A program made the position numbers and the translations under genes. A DNA stretch of 35,225 bases, from positions 1 to 35,225 of the forward strand of contig CAYTLQ010000047.1 of assembly GCA_964438715.1 (NCBI GenBank). Direction: 5' to 3'. Numbering within the stretch: position 1 is the stretch's first letter; every line of letters starts with the position of its first letter. Source of the stretch: CAYTLQ01 sp964438715. GTDB lineage: Bacteria; Bacteroidota; Ignavibacteria; Ignavibacteriales; Ignavibacteriaceae. Below, in pieces: positions 15,081 through 23,286 of this stretch. The notes beneath the pieces were generated by a model. It was not told where the DNA came from and searched no databases. It worked only from the letters and a program-made list of their open reading frames with translations.

Positions 15081-16610
15081 TTATTTCATCAAAAGCATAG
15101 GAAGTGTTTTGTTATTGTTACCGGCGGTTACCGAAAGAAAATACATACCCGAGGAAAGATTATACCGTGAGGGATCAAATTGAATGCGGATTTTACCGTG
15201 CTCAGTTCCGGAAAGAGGAAAATCCGCCACCTTTTCACCAAATGCAGTGAACAATACCACTTTTGGCATTGTGAAATAAGTATTATCAATTTCTATGGTA
15301 ATACTAGCACCTGCGTTGAAAGGATTCGGGTAAATTTCTACAAACAATTCATCACCCGGAACTTTTTTTTCAGTATCAGATATATCAGTAGTAAAAGAGG
15401 GAAGAGAAGCAAGCACAGCTTTATAAACATCCTCTTCTACATTATACCATCCGCTGTATGTCCCATACCCCCAAACTCCGCCATTAGTAATAAATACTAT
15501 CCCGTAATCTTTAACTGTAGAAAAATACATATCGGAAATAAGACCGTAGGCTTCTCCCGGATGCCCATATAAGATTTCACCGGGAAGAAGTTCTGTGGTT
15601 CTGTGACATCCTGCGGCATAGTTGTTGAATATGCCATAATAATTATTACCATTGGAACCATTATAAACCCAGCTTACATTCCTCATCATCTGAGCGGTGG
15701 TATCCGAAAGAATCCGTACTCCGTTATACACACCATTATTCATCAGCATCATCATAAATTTCGCCAAACTCTGCGAAGAGATACGCAGACCACCTTGCGG
15801 ACCGAATATTACACCATTTGTACCGATACTATAACTGCTAAGGTCACGGGGCGGCGGCATTACTCCGTTGTAATTATCAGCCTGTGGTACCCAGGAGCTC
15901 CCCGATTTTCTATACAATACCGCAACATTATTAATATTTTGAATATGTTGTATATTAAATGAAGCATTCACCCCCAGCTTATCCATTATCTCCCGTTTAA
16001 CAAACAGATCAAAGCGCTCGCCTGAAATATTTTCAACAAGTGTGCCCGCCACGCCATAATTAATATTCGCATAAGTAAAATATCCTGAAGAAGGTCCCCG
16101 TGAAGAGCTGAACATATCGGAGCTGTAATACGCCCCGCCCTGTTTCAGAAGCGATTGCAAATGCGGCGGAGGTGTGTTATTGTAAGTAGCTGAAAGAAAT
16201 CCATCATACCCCGTACCATCACGGAGACTGGATGTATGATTAAGAATTTTCCGAATGGTAATAACTTCATTCGGATAGTTCGGATTCCTAAGTACAAACG
16301 GAAGATAAAAACTCACATCATCATCCATCTGAAATAACCCTCTGTCGTACAATATCATAAGAGCCGCGGCAGTGATGGTCTTGGAGATTGATGCAATCCG
16401 ATATATGGTGCTGTCGGTAACAGGCAAATTTCGCTGAATATCGCGGAGTCCGTAACTTCCGTTAAATACTATTGAGTCATTTTTTACTACAGCCACCGAA
16501 AGCCCTGCTAGCTGATAGGTGGTTTTTATTGACTGAAGTTTTTGGTCAAGAGTCTGTCCGGTTAACAAACTCAAACTTACTACAATTACTATCAATGTAT
16601 AGTTAAACAT
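15081..16610 (-). CDS. Secreted serine hydrolase, beta-lactamase class C / penicillin-binding family, with T9SS sorting domain
   Basis: The 509-residue protein has a signal peptide (1-19, LLTGQ). The class C beta-lactamase/DD-peptidase fold is shown by the SxxK motif S74-I-S-K77 (nucleophile and general base), Y180-A-N182 (YxN) and a later GHPGEAYGL in place of KTG (an HxG variant common in this broad family). The C-terminus carries a T9SS sorting domain with IYPNPFNAG, a slight variant of the usual NYPNPFNP. Proteins of this fold act as peptidases, esterases or D-amino acid amidases, and true beta-lactamase activity should not be assumed. The start lies 12 bases beyond the pyruvate kinase stop codon, and its GAGAGG ribosome-binding site overlaps that stop, so it is probably the third gene of the Lon-pyk operon. 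Confidence 0.88.
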   Translation of the reverse strand: MFNYTLIVIVVSLSLLTGQTLDQKLQSIKTTYQLAGLSVAVVKNDSIVFNGSYGLRDIQRNLPVTDSTIYRIASISKTITAAALMILYDRGLFQMDDDVSFYLPFVLRNPNYPNEVITIRKILNHTSSLRDGTGYDGFLSATYNNTPPPHLQSLLKQGGAYYSSDMFSSSRGPSSGYFTYANINYGVAGTLVENISGERFDLFVKREIMDKLGVNASFNIQHIQNINNVAVLYRKSGSSWVPQADNYNGVMPPPRDLSSYSIGTNGVIFGPQGGLRISSQSLAKFMMMLMNNGVYNGVRILSDTTAQMMRNVSWVYNGSNGNNYYGIFNNYAAGCHRTTELLPGEILYGHPGEAYGLISDMYFSTVKDYGIVFITNGGVWGYGTYSGWYNVEEDVYKAVLASLPSFTTDISDTEKKVPGDELFVEIYPNPFNAGASITIEIDNTYFTMPKVVLFTAFGEKVADFPLSGTEHGKIRIQFDPSRYNLSSGMYFLSVTAGNNNKTLPMLLMK

Positions 16611-16622
16611 CCGTAAAACCTC

Positions 16623-18062
16623 TCAGGCTTCATCAAATTTCAACCAGTTTAGTCTGCTCTTTTCTGAATACGGCGCACCTGCGGTAATAATAACAAGATC
16701 GCCTTTCTTTACATGACCCGATTCCAGAATTAATGCTTTTGCTTCATCAACAGCGGCGTCTTCCTTATTAATAATTTTACTATACAGCGAGGTTACTCCC
16801 CATTTAAGACAAAGATTATTCATCGTATCAAAACTATCGGATATTGCAATAATGCGGGCTTTTGGTCGGAATTTGGAAAGATTGCGCGCTGTTCTTCCCT
16901 GATGAGTAAACACCACTATTGCCGCACAATCTGTTTGCTCCGCAATAGAAACTATTGCACGGTTTACCGCATCAAAGAGATTTTCCTCTGTGGTTTTGGG
17001 AATTGCAAAATCAACTTTTCGCGTAATAGTATAATTAGTCTCGGCATTTTTTACGATATTATTCATTATCTGTACTGCCCTGATCGGGTATTTGCCTACC
17101 GAAGTCTCTCCGCTGAGCATAACCACATCAGTGCCATCCCACACTGCATTAGCAACATCCGATGCCTCCGCCCTCGTCGGAATCGGATTTGTAATCATCG
17201 ATTCCAGCATTTGCGTTGCTGTAATTACCATTTTCCCCACTTCATTACATTTCCGTATTATCATTTTTTGTATTATTGGCACATCCTGCGGATTCATTTC
17301 AACACCGAGATCGCCCCTGGCAATCATAATACCATCGGCAACTTCAAGAATCTCATCAAAGTTTGAAACTGCCTCGGGTTTTTCAATCTTCGCAATAATT
17401 GGTTTATTATGTCCTCTTTCTTTCATCCAGTTGCGTAACCCGATAATATCAGAAGCCCTGCGTACAAAAGATAGTGCAACAAAGTCCACACGATGCTCGA
17501 GGGCAAATTCAAGATCTTTCAGGTCTTTTTCAGTAACCGATGGTGTTGAAAGCTCCATACCCGGCAGGTTCATTCCTTTTTTCGGCTTAACAATACCGCC
17601 GTTTTCAACAACACAAAAAACAGAAGTCTCGTTCTTGCTTTCAATGCGGAACTTCAGGAGACCGTCATCAACAAGAATAATATCACCAACCTTAGCATCA
17701 CGGGGCAGAAGCTGATATGAGGTAGAAACTCTTTCTTTTGTGCCTTTTATTTTTTCGGTGGTAAACTCTATCTTGTCGCCCGGCTTCACTTCGAAGTATG
17801 GTTCTTCCAGCTCTCCAAGCCGTATCTTTGGTCCCTGTAAATCCAGTAGTATTGCAAGCGGAGCTCTTTTTTCAATGCACGCTTCATTAATCATGTGAAA
17901 AATGCGCTCGAAAAATTCATAATCACCATGCGAGAAGTTCAACCGGACACCATCCAACCCCTCTTCCATTAATTGTACCAGTATTTCCTTTGTTGAGGTT
18001 GCCGGTCCCAGCGTACCAAGAATTTTTGTCTTAGCAAATGCCTGACTGTTTTCCTGAATCAT
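16623..18062 (-). CDS. pyk: Pyruvate kinase
   Basis: The 479-residue enzyme of glycolysis converts phosphoenolpyruvate and ADP to pyruvate and ATP in the cytoplasm. Family hallmarks run in order: KILGTLGPAT at the N-terminus, VRLNFSHGD, the B-domain region around EFTTEKIKGT to LVDDGLLKF, VALSFVRRASDI, the signature IIAKIEKPEAVSNFDEIL with the catalytic lysine, ARGDLGVE, and ITATQMLESMI followed by PTRAEASDVANAVWDGTD. A normal C-terminal domain with FTHQGRTARNLSKFRP completes it. Length is normal. The ATG overlaps the stop of the upstream Lon-like gene as ATGA, so the two are translationally coupled. Confidence 0.98.
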   Translation of the reverse strand: MIQENSQAFAKTKILGTLGPATSTKEILVQLMEEGLDGVRLNFSHGDYEFFERIFHMINEACIEKRAPLAILLDLQGPKIRLGELEEPYFEVKPGDKIEFTTEKIKGTKERVSTSYQLLPRDAKVGDIILVDDGLLKFRIESKNETSVFCVVENGGIVKPKKGMNLPGMELSTPSVTEKDLKDLEFALEHRVDFVALSFVRRASDIIGLRNWMKERGHNKPIIAKIEKPEAVSNFDEILEVADGIMIARGDLGVEMNPQDVPIIQKMIIRKCNEVGKMVITATQMLESMITNPIPTRAEASDVANAVWDGTDVVMLSGETSVGKYPIRAVQIMNNIVKNAETNYTITRKVDFAIPKTTEENLFDAVNRAIVSIAEQTDCAAIVVFTHQGRTARNLSKFRPKARIIAISDSFDTMNNLCLKWGVTSLYSKIINKEDAAVDEAKALILESGHVKKGDLVIITAGAPYSEKSRLNWLKFDEA

Positions 18063-20587
18063 TTAGTTTTTCTCCTGACAGGTTTTGATTTTTGTGCTTT
18101 CTGTTTTGCCGTTTTTCGTGCAGTAACAACCGACTTTGACTGTTTTGCGGATTGTTTATCTTTTTCCTTAAATGGGTTTTTCGCTTTTTCGTACATCTGC
18201 CGAAGTTTTACTTCCACTTCATAATAAAGCGTCCCTTTCTCAAAATGTCCGCTTTCATTTCGTTTTCCCGCGGATACACCCGTAAGCAATTCCAACGCCT
18301 CTTCAATACGATTGACGGCATAAATATGAAATTCTTTTTTACGCACTGCCGATACAATATCATCACGAAGCATTAGTTCTCTCACATTCTGCCGGGGAAT
18401 AATAACTCCCTGATTTCCCGTGAGTTTTCGTTTACGGCATACATCAAAAAATCCTTCAATTTTTTCATTCACTCCGCCAATTGCCTGTATATCTCCGGCC
18501 TGGTTCACCGAACCGGTAATTGCCAGCGATTGCTTAATGGGAATTTTAACTAATGATGAAAACAGCACTGCAATTTCCGCCGCACTTGCACTATCGCCAT
18601 CTATGTTGCCATACGACTGTTCAAAAACAATATTTGCATGAAACGATAATGGAAAATTCTGCCCGAATGTCTCACGGAAGTAACCGCTTATAATAAGCAT
18701 TCCCTTATCGTGCGACTTACCGCTAAGCCCTGATTCTCGTTCAACATTAATTATATTACCATTGCCCAGAGCCGTTGTTGCAGAAATCCGCACCGGCTTT
18801 CCAAAAGAGTAATTATCGTTACCATACACTGCAAGCCCGTTTACAGAGCCAATTCTCTCGCCTTCCGTCTCTATTAGTATAGTGTCATTGAGTATCAATT
18901 CGTTAATTTTCTCTTCGTACTGCGAGTGCCTTTCCCTGCCGGCTTCATACGCTGTTTTAACATCGGCAGAAGTAACAACACTGCTCTTCTTTTGGGTTGC
19001 CCAGTAGTTTGCTTCTCTGGCAATATCCGAAAGGAATGAAAACCGTGTAGTAAGTTTTCCTTTATTTCCGGCATATCGTGAGGCAAGTTCCAGCAAATAC
19101 GCAATTGCCGATTTATCAAAATCGAGCAGGTTTTCTTCTTTCACTAATTTTTTTATTACACGGGCATACTCTACCATTATTTCGCCGGTGTTTTCTACCT
19201 CATCGTTAAAGTCGGCTTTCACCTTAAATATTTTTTTGAAATCATCTTCATACCCCGAGAGAAGATAATATAAATAATTATTGCCGATAAGTATGACCTT
19301 TGCTGTTATTTCAATTGGTTCGGGTTTTAATATTGAAGGAGAGAGCGGGAACACCGACATTGCATCCTGAATTTCCATTTTGCGGTAATTAAGCACCCGT
19401 TTTAAGGTGCGCCATACTCCCGGTTCTTCAAAAAGGTGTATCGCGCGCAGTACAATATATCCGCCGTTAGCTTTCAGGAGTGAGCCTGCTTTAATTTTTG
19501 TGAAATCTGCATACCAACCTCCTCTGCCATCATTAATCTTTTCTATTGTTCCAAACAGGTTAGTATAATTCGGCGAAATTTCAACTATAACAGGGCATCC
19601 TTTAACATTGGAATTATCTAAAATAATATTTACTTCATATTCACGGAAGTAATCAATAATATATCCCTCGGGAGTGGTTTCATTTTCGGGTTTTTGGCCT
19701 TTAAAGACCTGCAGATTTTCCAGCACGCTGTTTTTTACTTCGTTAAGATACTGTCGTATCTTTTCATCGGTATATTTTTCTAATAAAGAACTCAGTGCCC
19801 CGGCAATAAGCGCTTCCGTTTCGCCTCGTTCTAACTCGGAAACCTTCTCCTGCAGTTCCTGACTTACTTTCATTCCCTTCTTAAATACCTGTACCAACTC
19901 TTCTCTGTACTTTTCATAGCGGGAAGCAATTACATTCGCCTGCTCTTCGGTTAGTTTTCCTTCCTGTATTAATTTGCCAAACTGAAAAATCGGGACAGGC
20001 TGATTTTCGATAATGGGTATAATTTCCGGGCGTGTACTCTCACCTACCTGAATTTCACCAAGCTGAAATCCTTCTTTTCGCAGTTCTTTTTCGAAGCCAG
20101 AGAAAATAGTTTTTTCAATCTTCTGATAATGCTCAATTATTTTTTTCTTCTTTTGTATATATGATTCACTTTCGAGCAGTACCGGAATCCGTTCTTTTAG
20201 GAATGAAATAAATGACGATATATCTTTTCGGAATTCCCGTGCTTTTCCCGCGGGAAAAGTAAGAAGTATAGGGCGGTCAGGATCTTCAAAGTTATTTACA
20301 TACGCATAATCGTGCAGTTCCGGTTCGGTGGTGCTGAGAGACTCGAGCATTTTCTGCACTGTTGTCGCTTTTCCTGTACCCGAGAGTCCCGAAATATAGA
20401 TATTATATCCGGGAGCTTTTATATCAACACCAAGTTTAAGAGCGCGTAACGCCTTTTCCTGACCGACAATTCCTTCTATAGGCTCGAGTTCGTTGGTTGA
20501 TTCAAAATCGAATATGGCAGGATTGCATTTCCAGCGCAATTCACCCGGTTTGAGTTCCTGAAATTTTCCGGCTTTTTTCAGTGGCAT
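18059..20587 (-). CDS. Lon-like ATP-dependent serine protease (AAA_32 / LonB-type)
   Basis: The 842-residue protein lacks the N-terminal LAN domain of classical LonA. An AAA ATPase module starts near residue 35 (EGIVGQEKALRALKLGVD), with a Walker A at GLSGTGKAT (K73) and a long helical insertion (about 130-300). The C-terminal Lon protease domain has the Ser-Lys dyad S666 (in NIDGDSASAAEIA) and K709 (in IGGVNEKIEGF). The layout fits the bacterial AAA_32 Lon-like family (LonB/YcbZ-like). A lysine-rich tail (about 814-842) might bind nucleic acid or be disordered. It would degrade damaged or regulatory proteins in the cytoplasm. It is the first gene of a likely operon with pyk and a secreted hydrolase. 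The 299-base gap upstream should hold the promoter. Confidence 0.93.
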   Translation of the reverse strand: MPLKKAGKFQELKPGELRWKCNPAIFDFESTNELEPIEGIVGQEKALRALKLGVDIKAPGYNIYISGLSGTGKATTVQKMLESLSTTEPELHDYAYVNNFEDPDRPILLTFPAGKAREFRKDISSFISFLKERIPVLLESESYIQKKKKIIEHYQKIEKTIFSGFEKELRKEGFQLGEIQVGESTRPEIIPIIENQPVPIFQFGKLIQEGKLTEEQANVIASRYEKYREELVQVFKKGMKVSQELQEKVSELERGETEALIAGALSSLLEKYTDEKIRQYLNEVKNSVLENLQVFKGQKPENETTPEGYIIDYFREYEVNIILDNSNVKGCPVIVEISPNYTNLFGTIEKINDGRGGWYADFTKIKAGSLLKANGGYIVLRAIHLFEEPGVWRTLKRVLNYRKMEIQDAMSVFPLSPSILKPEPIEITAKVILIGNNYLYYLLSGYEDDFKKIFKVKADFNDEVENTGEIMVEYARVIKKLVKEENLLDFDKSAIAYLLELASRYAGNKGKLTTRFSFLSDIAREANYWATQKKSSVVTSADVKTAYEAGRERHSQYEEKINELILNDTILIETEGERIGSVNGLAVYGNDNYSFGKPVRISATTALGNGNIINVERESGLSGKSHDKGMLIISGYFRETFGQNFPLSFHANIVFEQSYGNIDGDSASAAEIAVLFSSLVKIPIKQSLAITGSVNQAGDIQAIGGVNEKIEGFFDVCRKRKLTGNQGVIIPRQNVRELMLRDDIVSAVRKKEFHIYAVNRIEEALELLTGVSAGKRNESGHFEKGTLYYEVEVKLRQMYEKAKNPFKEKDKQSAKQSKSVVTARKTAKQKAQKSKPVRRKTK

Positions 20588-20720
20588 TGGAAGAGCCCTT
20601 CATTAAACTAAATTCTCTTTGTAGTGAAACTTATTGAATAGGATGGAGAAAACCAAAGGACTACATAACTGTTGCCGGGCGGTTACATTGTAGTAATGAT
20701 TATTTTACGAAATATTTTCC

Positions 20721-20737
20721 GATAAAATATTTTTATC
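20721..20737. promoter_or_regulatory. 17-bp palindrome upstream of the Lon-like operon
   Basis: GATAAAA-TAT-TTTTATC is a perfect inverted repeat with 7-bp arms, 134 bases upstream of the Lon-like start in the gap 20588-20886. It could be an operator or a chance AT-rich palindrome. Nothing else clear was seen in this gap, and no terminator was found for the cytochrome gene that ends at 20887. Confidence 0.3.
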
Positions 20738-20886
20738 ATTCATTTTATTGTAGTTTACGGATTCTTGGAGCCCCTCCTGACATCTCACGAAATAATAACG
20801 AATAATTACTTATTACCGTATTAGTTTTTACGAATAACAGATGAAACCTCCCGTTTTCAACTACTAATAATTGCCGTTACGATACT

Positions 20887-22392
20887 TTAAAACTTCCTTT
20901 TGTTAACTCCGTGACAGTCGGTACAGAGTTGCTTTTCAACAGCATCGCCGAGATCGACGGGATGCGCATAAGTAAGCCCGCTCATAGAAACCTGTTGCAT
21001 TCTTTCGGATGTTTCCTGTGCAATAATACTGTGGCAGATTCCGCACTCTTTCGAAATAACTTTGCCATCCTTACTTTTATGTTTACCATCATGGCACCGG
21101 AAACAGCCATTGTAATACATGTGTCCTATATTATCGGGAAATCGTTTCCAGCTTACCTTCATTTCAGGGAAATAATTGCGTGCAAAAATTCTTTTAACCG
21201 TCTGAACCGCTTGTGTAATTGCTTCCTTTTTCGTTTTTGCTATATCTGCATAATTCGCAGAATAAAAGTCCTTTATAAAATGCTCAATTTTTTCATTTCC
21301 TTCGTTGCGTGTGGTATATGGAATCTCAAGAGACTGCACGGCAATACTTTTAATATAGGGAAGTGTGGAATCGATAAGTCCGCTTGAAATAAAGAGGTTC
21401 ACCATTCTGTCGGGTTCATTGAAAATATGCGAAGGGCGGTTATGGCAGTCAATACAATCCATTCTGCGGGCAGTAGCGGCATCCGGCGTAAAACCGGCAG
21501 GCGCCGCTTCTTCTGAGTAATAAACAGTCTCAGTTCCATCGTTACTTTTCATTTTTACCCATGGAATAGACTGACGGGTTTCATCGGAAGCAATATAGCT
21601 GATTTCGTTTGCGATGTTCATATGCCAGTGTATTCCGGAGGTTATTCCCACCTCGCTGTTTCCGCCACCAATTTTCAGCAACATTGACATTGATGTACGG
21701 GTATTTTTTTCGTCAGATAAAAAGTAGTCGAAAGAAACTTTTTTTTCACTGAAGAAATGTTTCGGCCAATGGCATTGCTCGCAGGTTTCCTGAGCCGGAC
21801 GCAGATCTTTAATTGGTGTTGGTATCGGACGCGAGTACTTATCAAACAGAACAGAATATACCTGATACGCACCCGAAATTTTTGCGCGGACAAACCAGTC
21901 TGCTCCCGGACCGATATGACATTTTACACACCCCACTTTCGAATGCGGCGAACTTTGATACGCAACATATTCGGGTTCCATTACCGTGTGGCAAATTGTT
22001 CCGCAGAACTCATCGGAATCGGTATATTCGTATGCCTTATAACTTCCGAAGGCACTGAACACCAAAAGAAGTATTGTAACAACTGAAAAGAATAATACGG
22101 CTGTGCGTTGTTTTGTTTCGTTGAGATCGATAACCGGAAATTTTGTGGGTACTGACTGTCCTGACTGGCGCTTCTTATGTTCTTTCAAAACACCATAGGC
22201 AACAATAAGAAGTCCCATAATAAGAAAAGCGGGAAGAATAACGAATGCAATTATTCCCATATAAGGCTTCGAAGTGTGGGCAGTCATCTCTAACACAATA
22301 AGAAAGAGTATCAGTCCGAAACTTGTTAGCGCTATTGCTGAGCCTGCAATAGTGATGGGGTTATAGACCAACGAGGGAAATATTTTTTTCAC
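20887..22392 (-). CDS. Membrane-anchored 7-heme cytochrome c, NapC/NirT-like
   Basis: The 501-residue protein has three predicted N-terminal membrane helices (about residues 14-35, 42-65 and 95-115) followed by a periplasmic multiheme domain. The first heme motif is CGTICH, a CX3CH, in EFCGTICHTVMEP; then come six CxxCH motifs (CVKCH, CEQCH, CIDCH, CFRCH, CGICH, CTDCH). NapC/NirT proteins oxidise membrane quinol and pass electrons to periplasmic partners, which is the most likely role here. It is the last gene of the cytochrome cluster, 51 bases beyond the b-type cytochrome stop. Which acceptor it serves is not visible. The three membrane helices are more than the single anchor of classical NapC, so it may be a subfamily of its own. 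Confidence 0.88.
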   Translation of the reverse strand: MKKIFPSLVYNPITIAGSAIALTSFGLILFLIVLEMTAHTSKPYMGIIAFVILPAFLIMGLLIVAYGVLKEHKKRQSGQSVPTKFPVIDLNETKQRTAVLFFSVVTILLLVFSAFGSYKAYEYTDSDEFCGTICHTVMEPEYVAYQSSPHSKVGCVKCHIGPGADWFVRAKISGAYQVYSVLFDKYSRPIPTPIKDLRPAQETCEQCHWPKHFFSEKKVSFDYFLSDEKNTRTSMSMLLKIGGGNSEVGITSGIHWHMNIANEISYIASDETRQSIPWVKMKSNDGTETVYYSEEAAPAGFTPDAATARRMDCIDCHNRPSHIFNEPDRMVNLFISSGLIDSTLPYIKSIAVQSLEIPYTTRNEGNEKIEHFIKDFYSANYADIAKTKKEAITQAVQTVKRIFARNYFPEMKVSWKRFPDNIGHMYYNGCFRCHDGKHKSKDGKVISKECGICHSIIAQETSERMQQVSMSGLTYAHPVDLGDAVEKQLCTDCHGVNKRKF

Positions 22393-22443
22393 GGAAACTC
22401 TTCCTTTGTTTTAGGTTATTGAATATCGGTTTTTTTCGAATAA

Positions 22444-23286
22444 CTATCTGTACGAAAAGAGCATTGCATAAATTATCCAGATGGTAATCCCGAAACCCAT
22501 AGTAAGAGCAGTCCAGCCAAAAGCCCTGATAGCTCTTATTACCACCGGAGGATATGGTTCAACAAGATATTTCTCTAATTCACCACTCTCTACCAATTTT
22601 TTATACTCATCGGGGCGGTCCATTTTAAATTCGTGCAGAGGAATTCTTCCGGAAAAAATAACAATATCCATTGGAAATTTTTCGGGTCGCAGGTGAGTAT
22701 TAAAAAAGTGAATAGTAAAAATGAAACCGGTGGCAAGTAATGCTTCATCACTGTGAATAATTGTAGCAACATTTATAGCCCACCCCGGTAAAAAGTTCGT
22801 GAAGAATTCGGGAAACCATAAAGTAAGCCCTGTGGAACCAATAACAAATATTCCCCAAAATACCGCGAAGTAATCAAATTTTTCCCAATATGTCCACCTT
22901 CCGTACTGCGGCCGCTCTCCTTTGCCGAGGAACCATTTTAATGAACCTTTCAGGTCTTCCAGATCTTTTTTATTAAACATCATACTTCCGGGACCAAGAA
23001 CGAACTGACGAAAAGTTAGTCCTTCTTTTTTCTTTAATTTATAAACATCGTAAAGATGTATAGCAAAAACACTAAACATTATTACCGCTGCAAACCGGTG
23101 AATAGCACCGGCAGATTCAAAACCACCGAGTACCCGTGAAAGGAAAACCGCCCAGGAGGTATAGGAAAATTTCAGCGTCATTCCGGTAAGCGCCAGGCTG
23201 ATAAAACTGATAATCATCATAACATGCAATGTTCTGTTGAGTCGTGTGAACCTTTGTATTTGTTTATCTTTCTCAGACTTTGCCAT
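22444..23286 (-). CDS. Di-heme b-type cytochrome, integral membrane (FdnI/HydC/b561-like)
   Basis: The 280-residue protein has about four to five membrane helices (about 20-40, 60-82, 138-158, 180-200 and 250-275). Histidines suited to binding two b hemes across the membrane are H21, H63 or H77, H178, H193 and H198. The WFPEFF and PEKFPMD segments resemble formate dehydrogenase gamma / thiosulfate reductase cytochrome b subunits. It would move electrons between the quinone pool and c-type hemes. The ATG lies 14 bases inside the 3' end of the 19-heme gene, with a strong AAGGAGG ribosome-binding site, so the two are translationally coupled and probably form a complex. Confidence 0.9.
   Translation of the reverse strand: MAKSEKDKQIQRFTRLNRTLHVMMIISFISLALTGMTLKFSYTSWAVFLSRVLGGFESAGAIHRFAAVIMFSVFAIHLYDVYKLKKKEGLTFRQFVLGPGSMMFNKKDLEDLKGSLKWFLGKGERPQYGRWTYWEKFDYFAVFWGIFVIGSTGLTLWFPEFFTNFLPGWAINVATIIHSDEALLATGFIFTIHFFNTHLRPEKFPMDIVIFSGRIPLHEFKMDRPDEYKKLVESGELEKYLVEPYPPVVIRAIRAFGWTALTMGFGITIWIIYAMLFSYR

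Noticed and set aside
15081..16610. Antibiotic-resistance beta-lactamase
   Set aside because: The fold and SxxK/YxN motifs fit, but the third motif is HPG and the protein carries a T9SS sorting domain; a general secreted peptidase or esterase is more likely.
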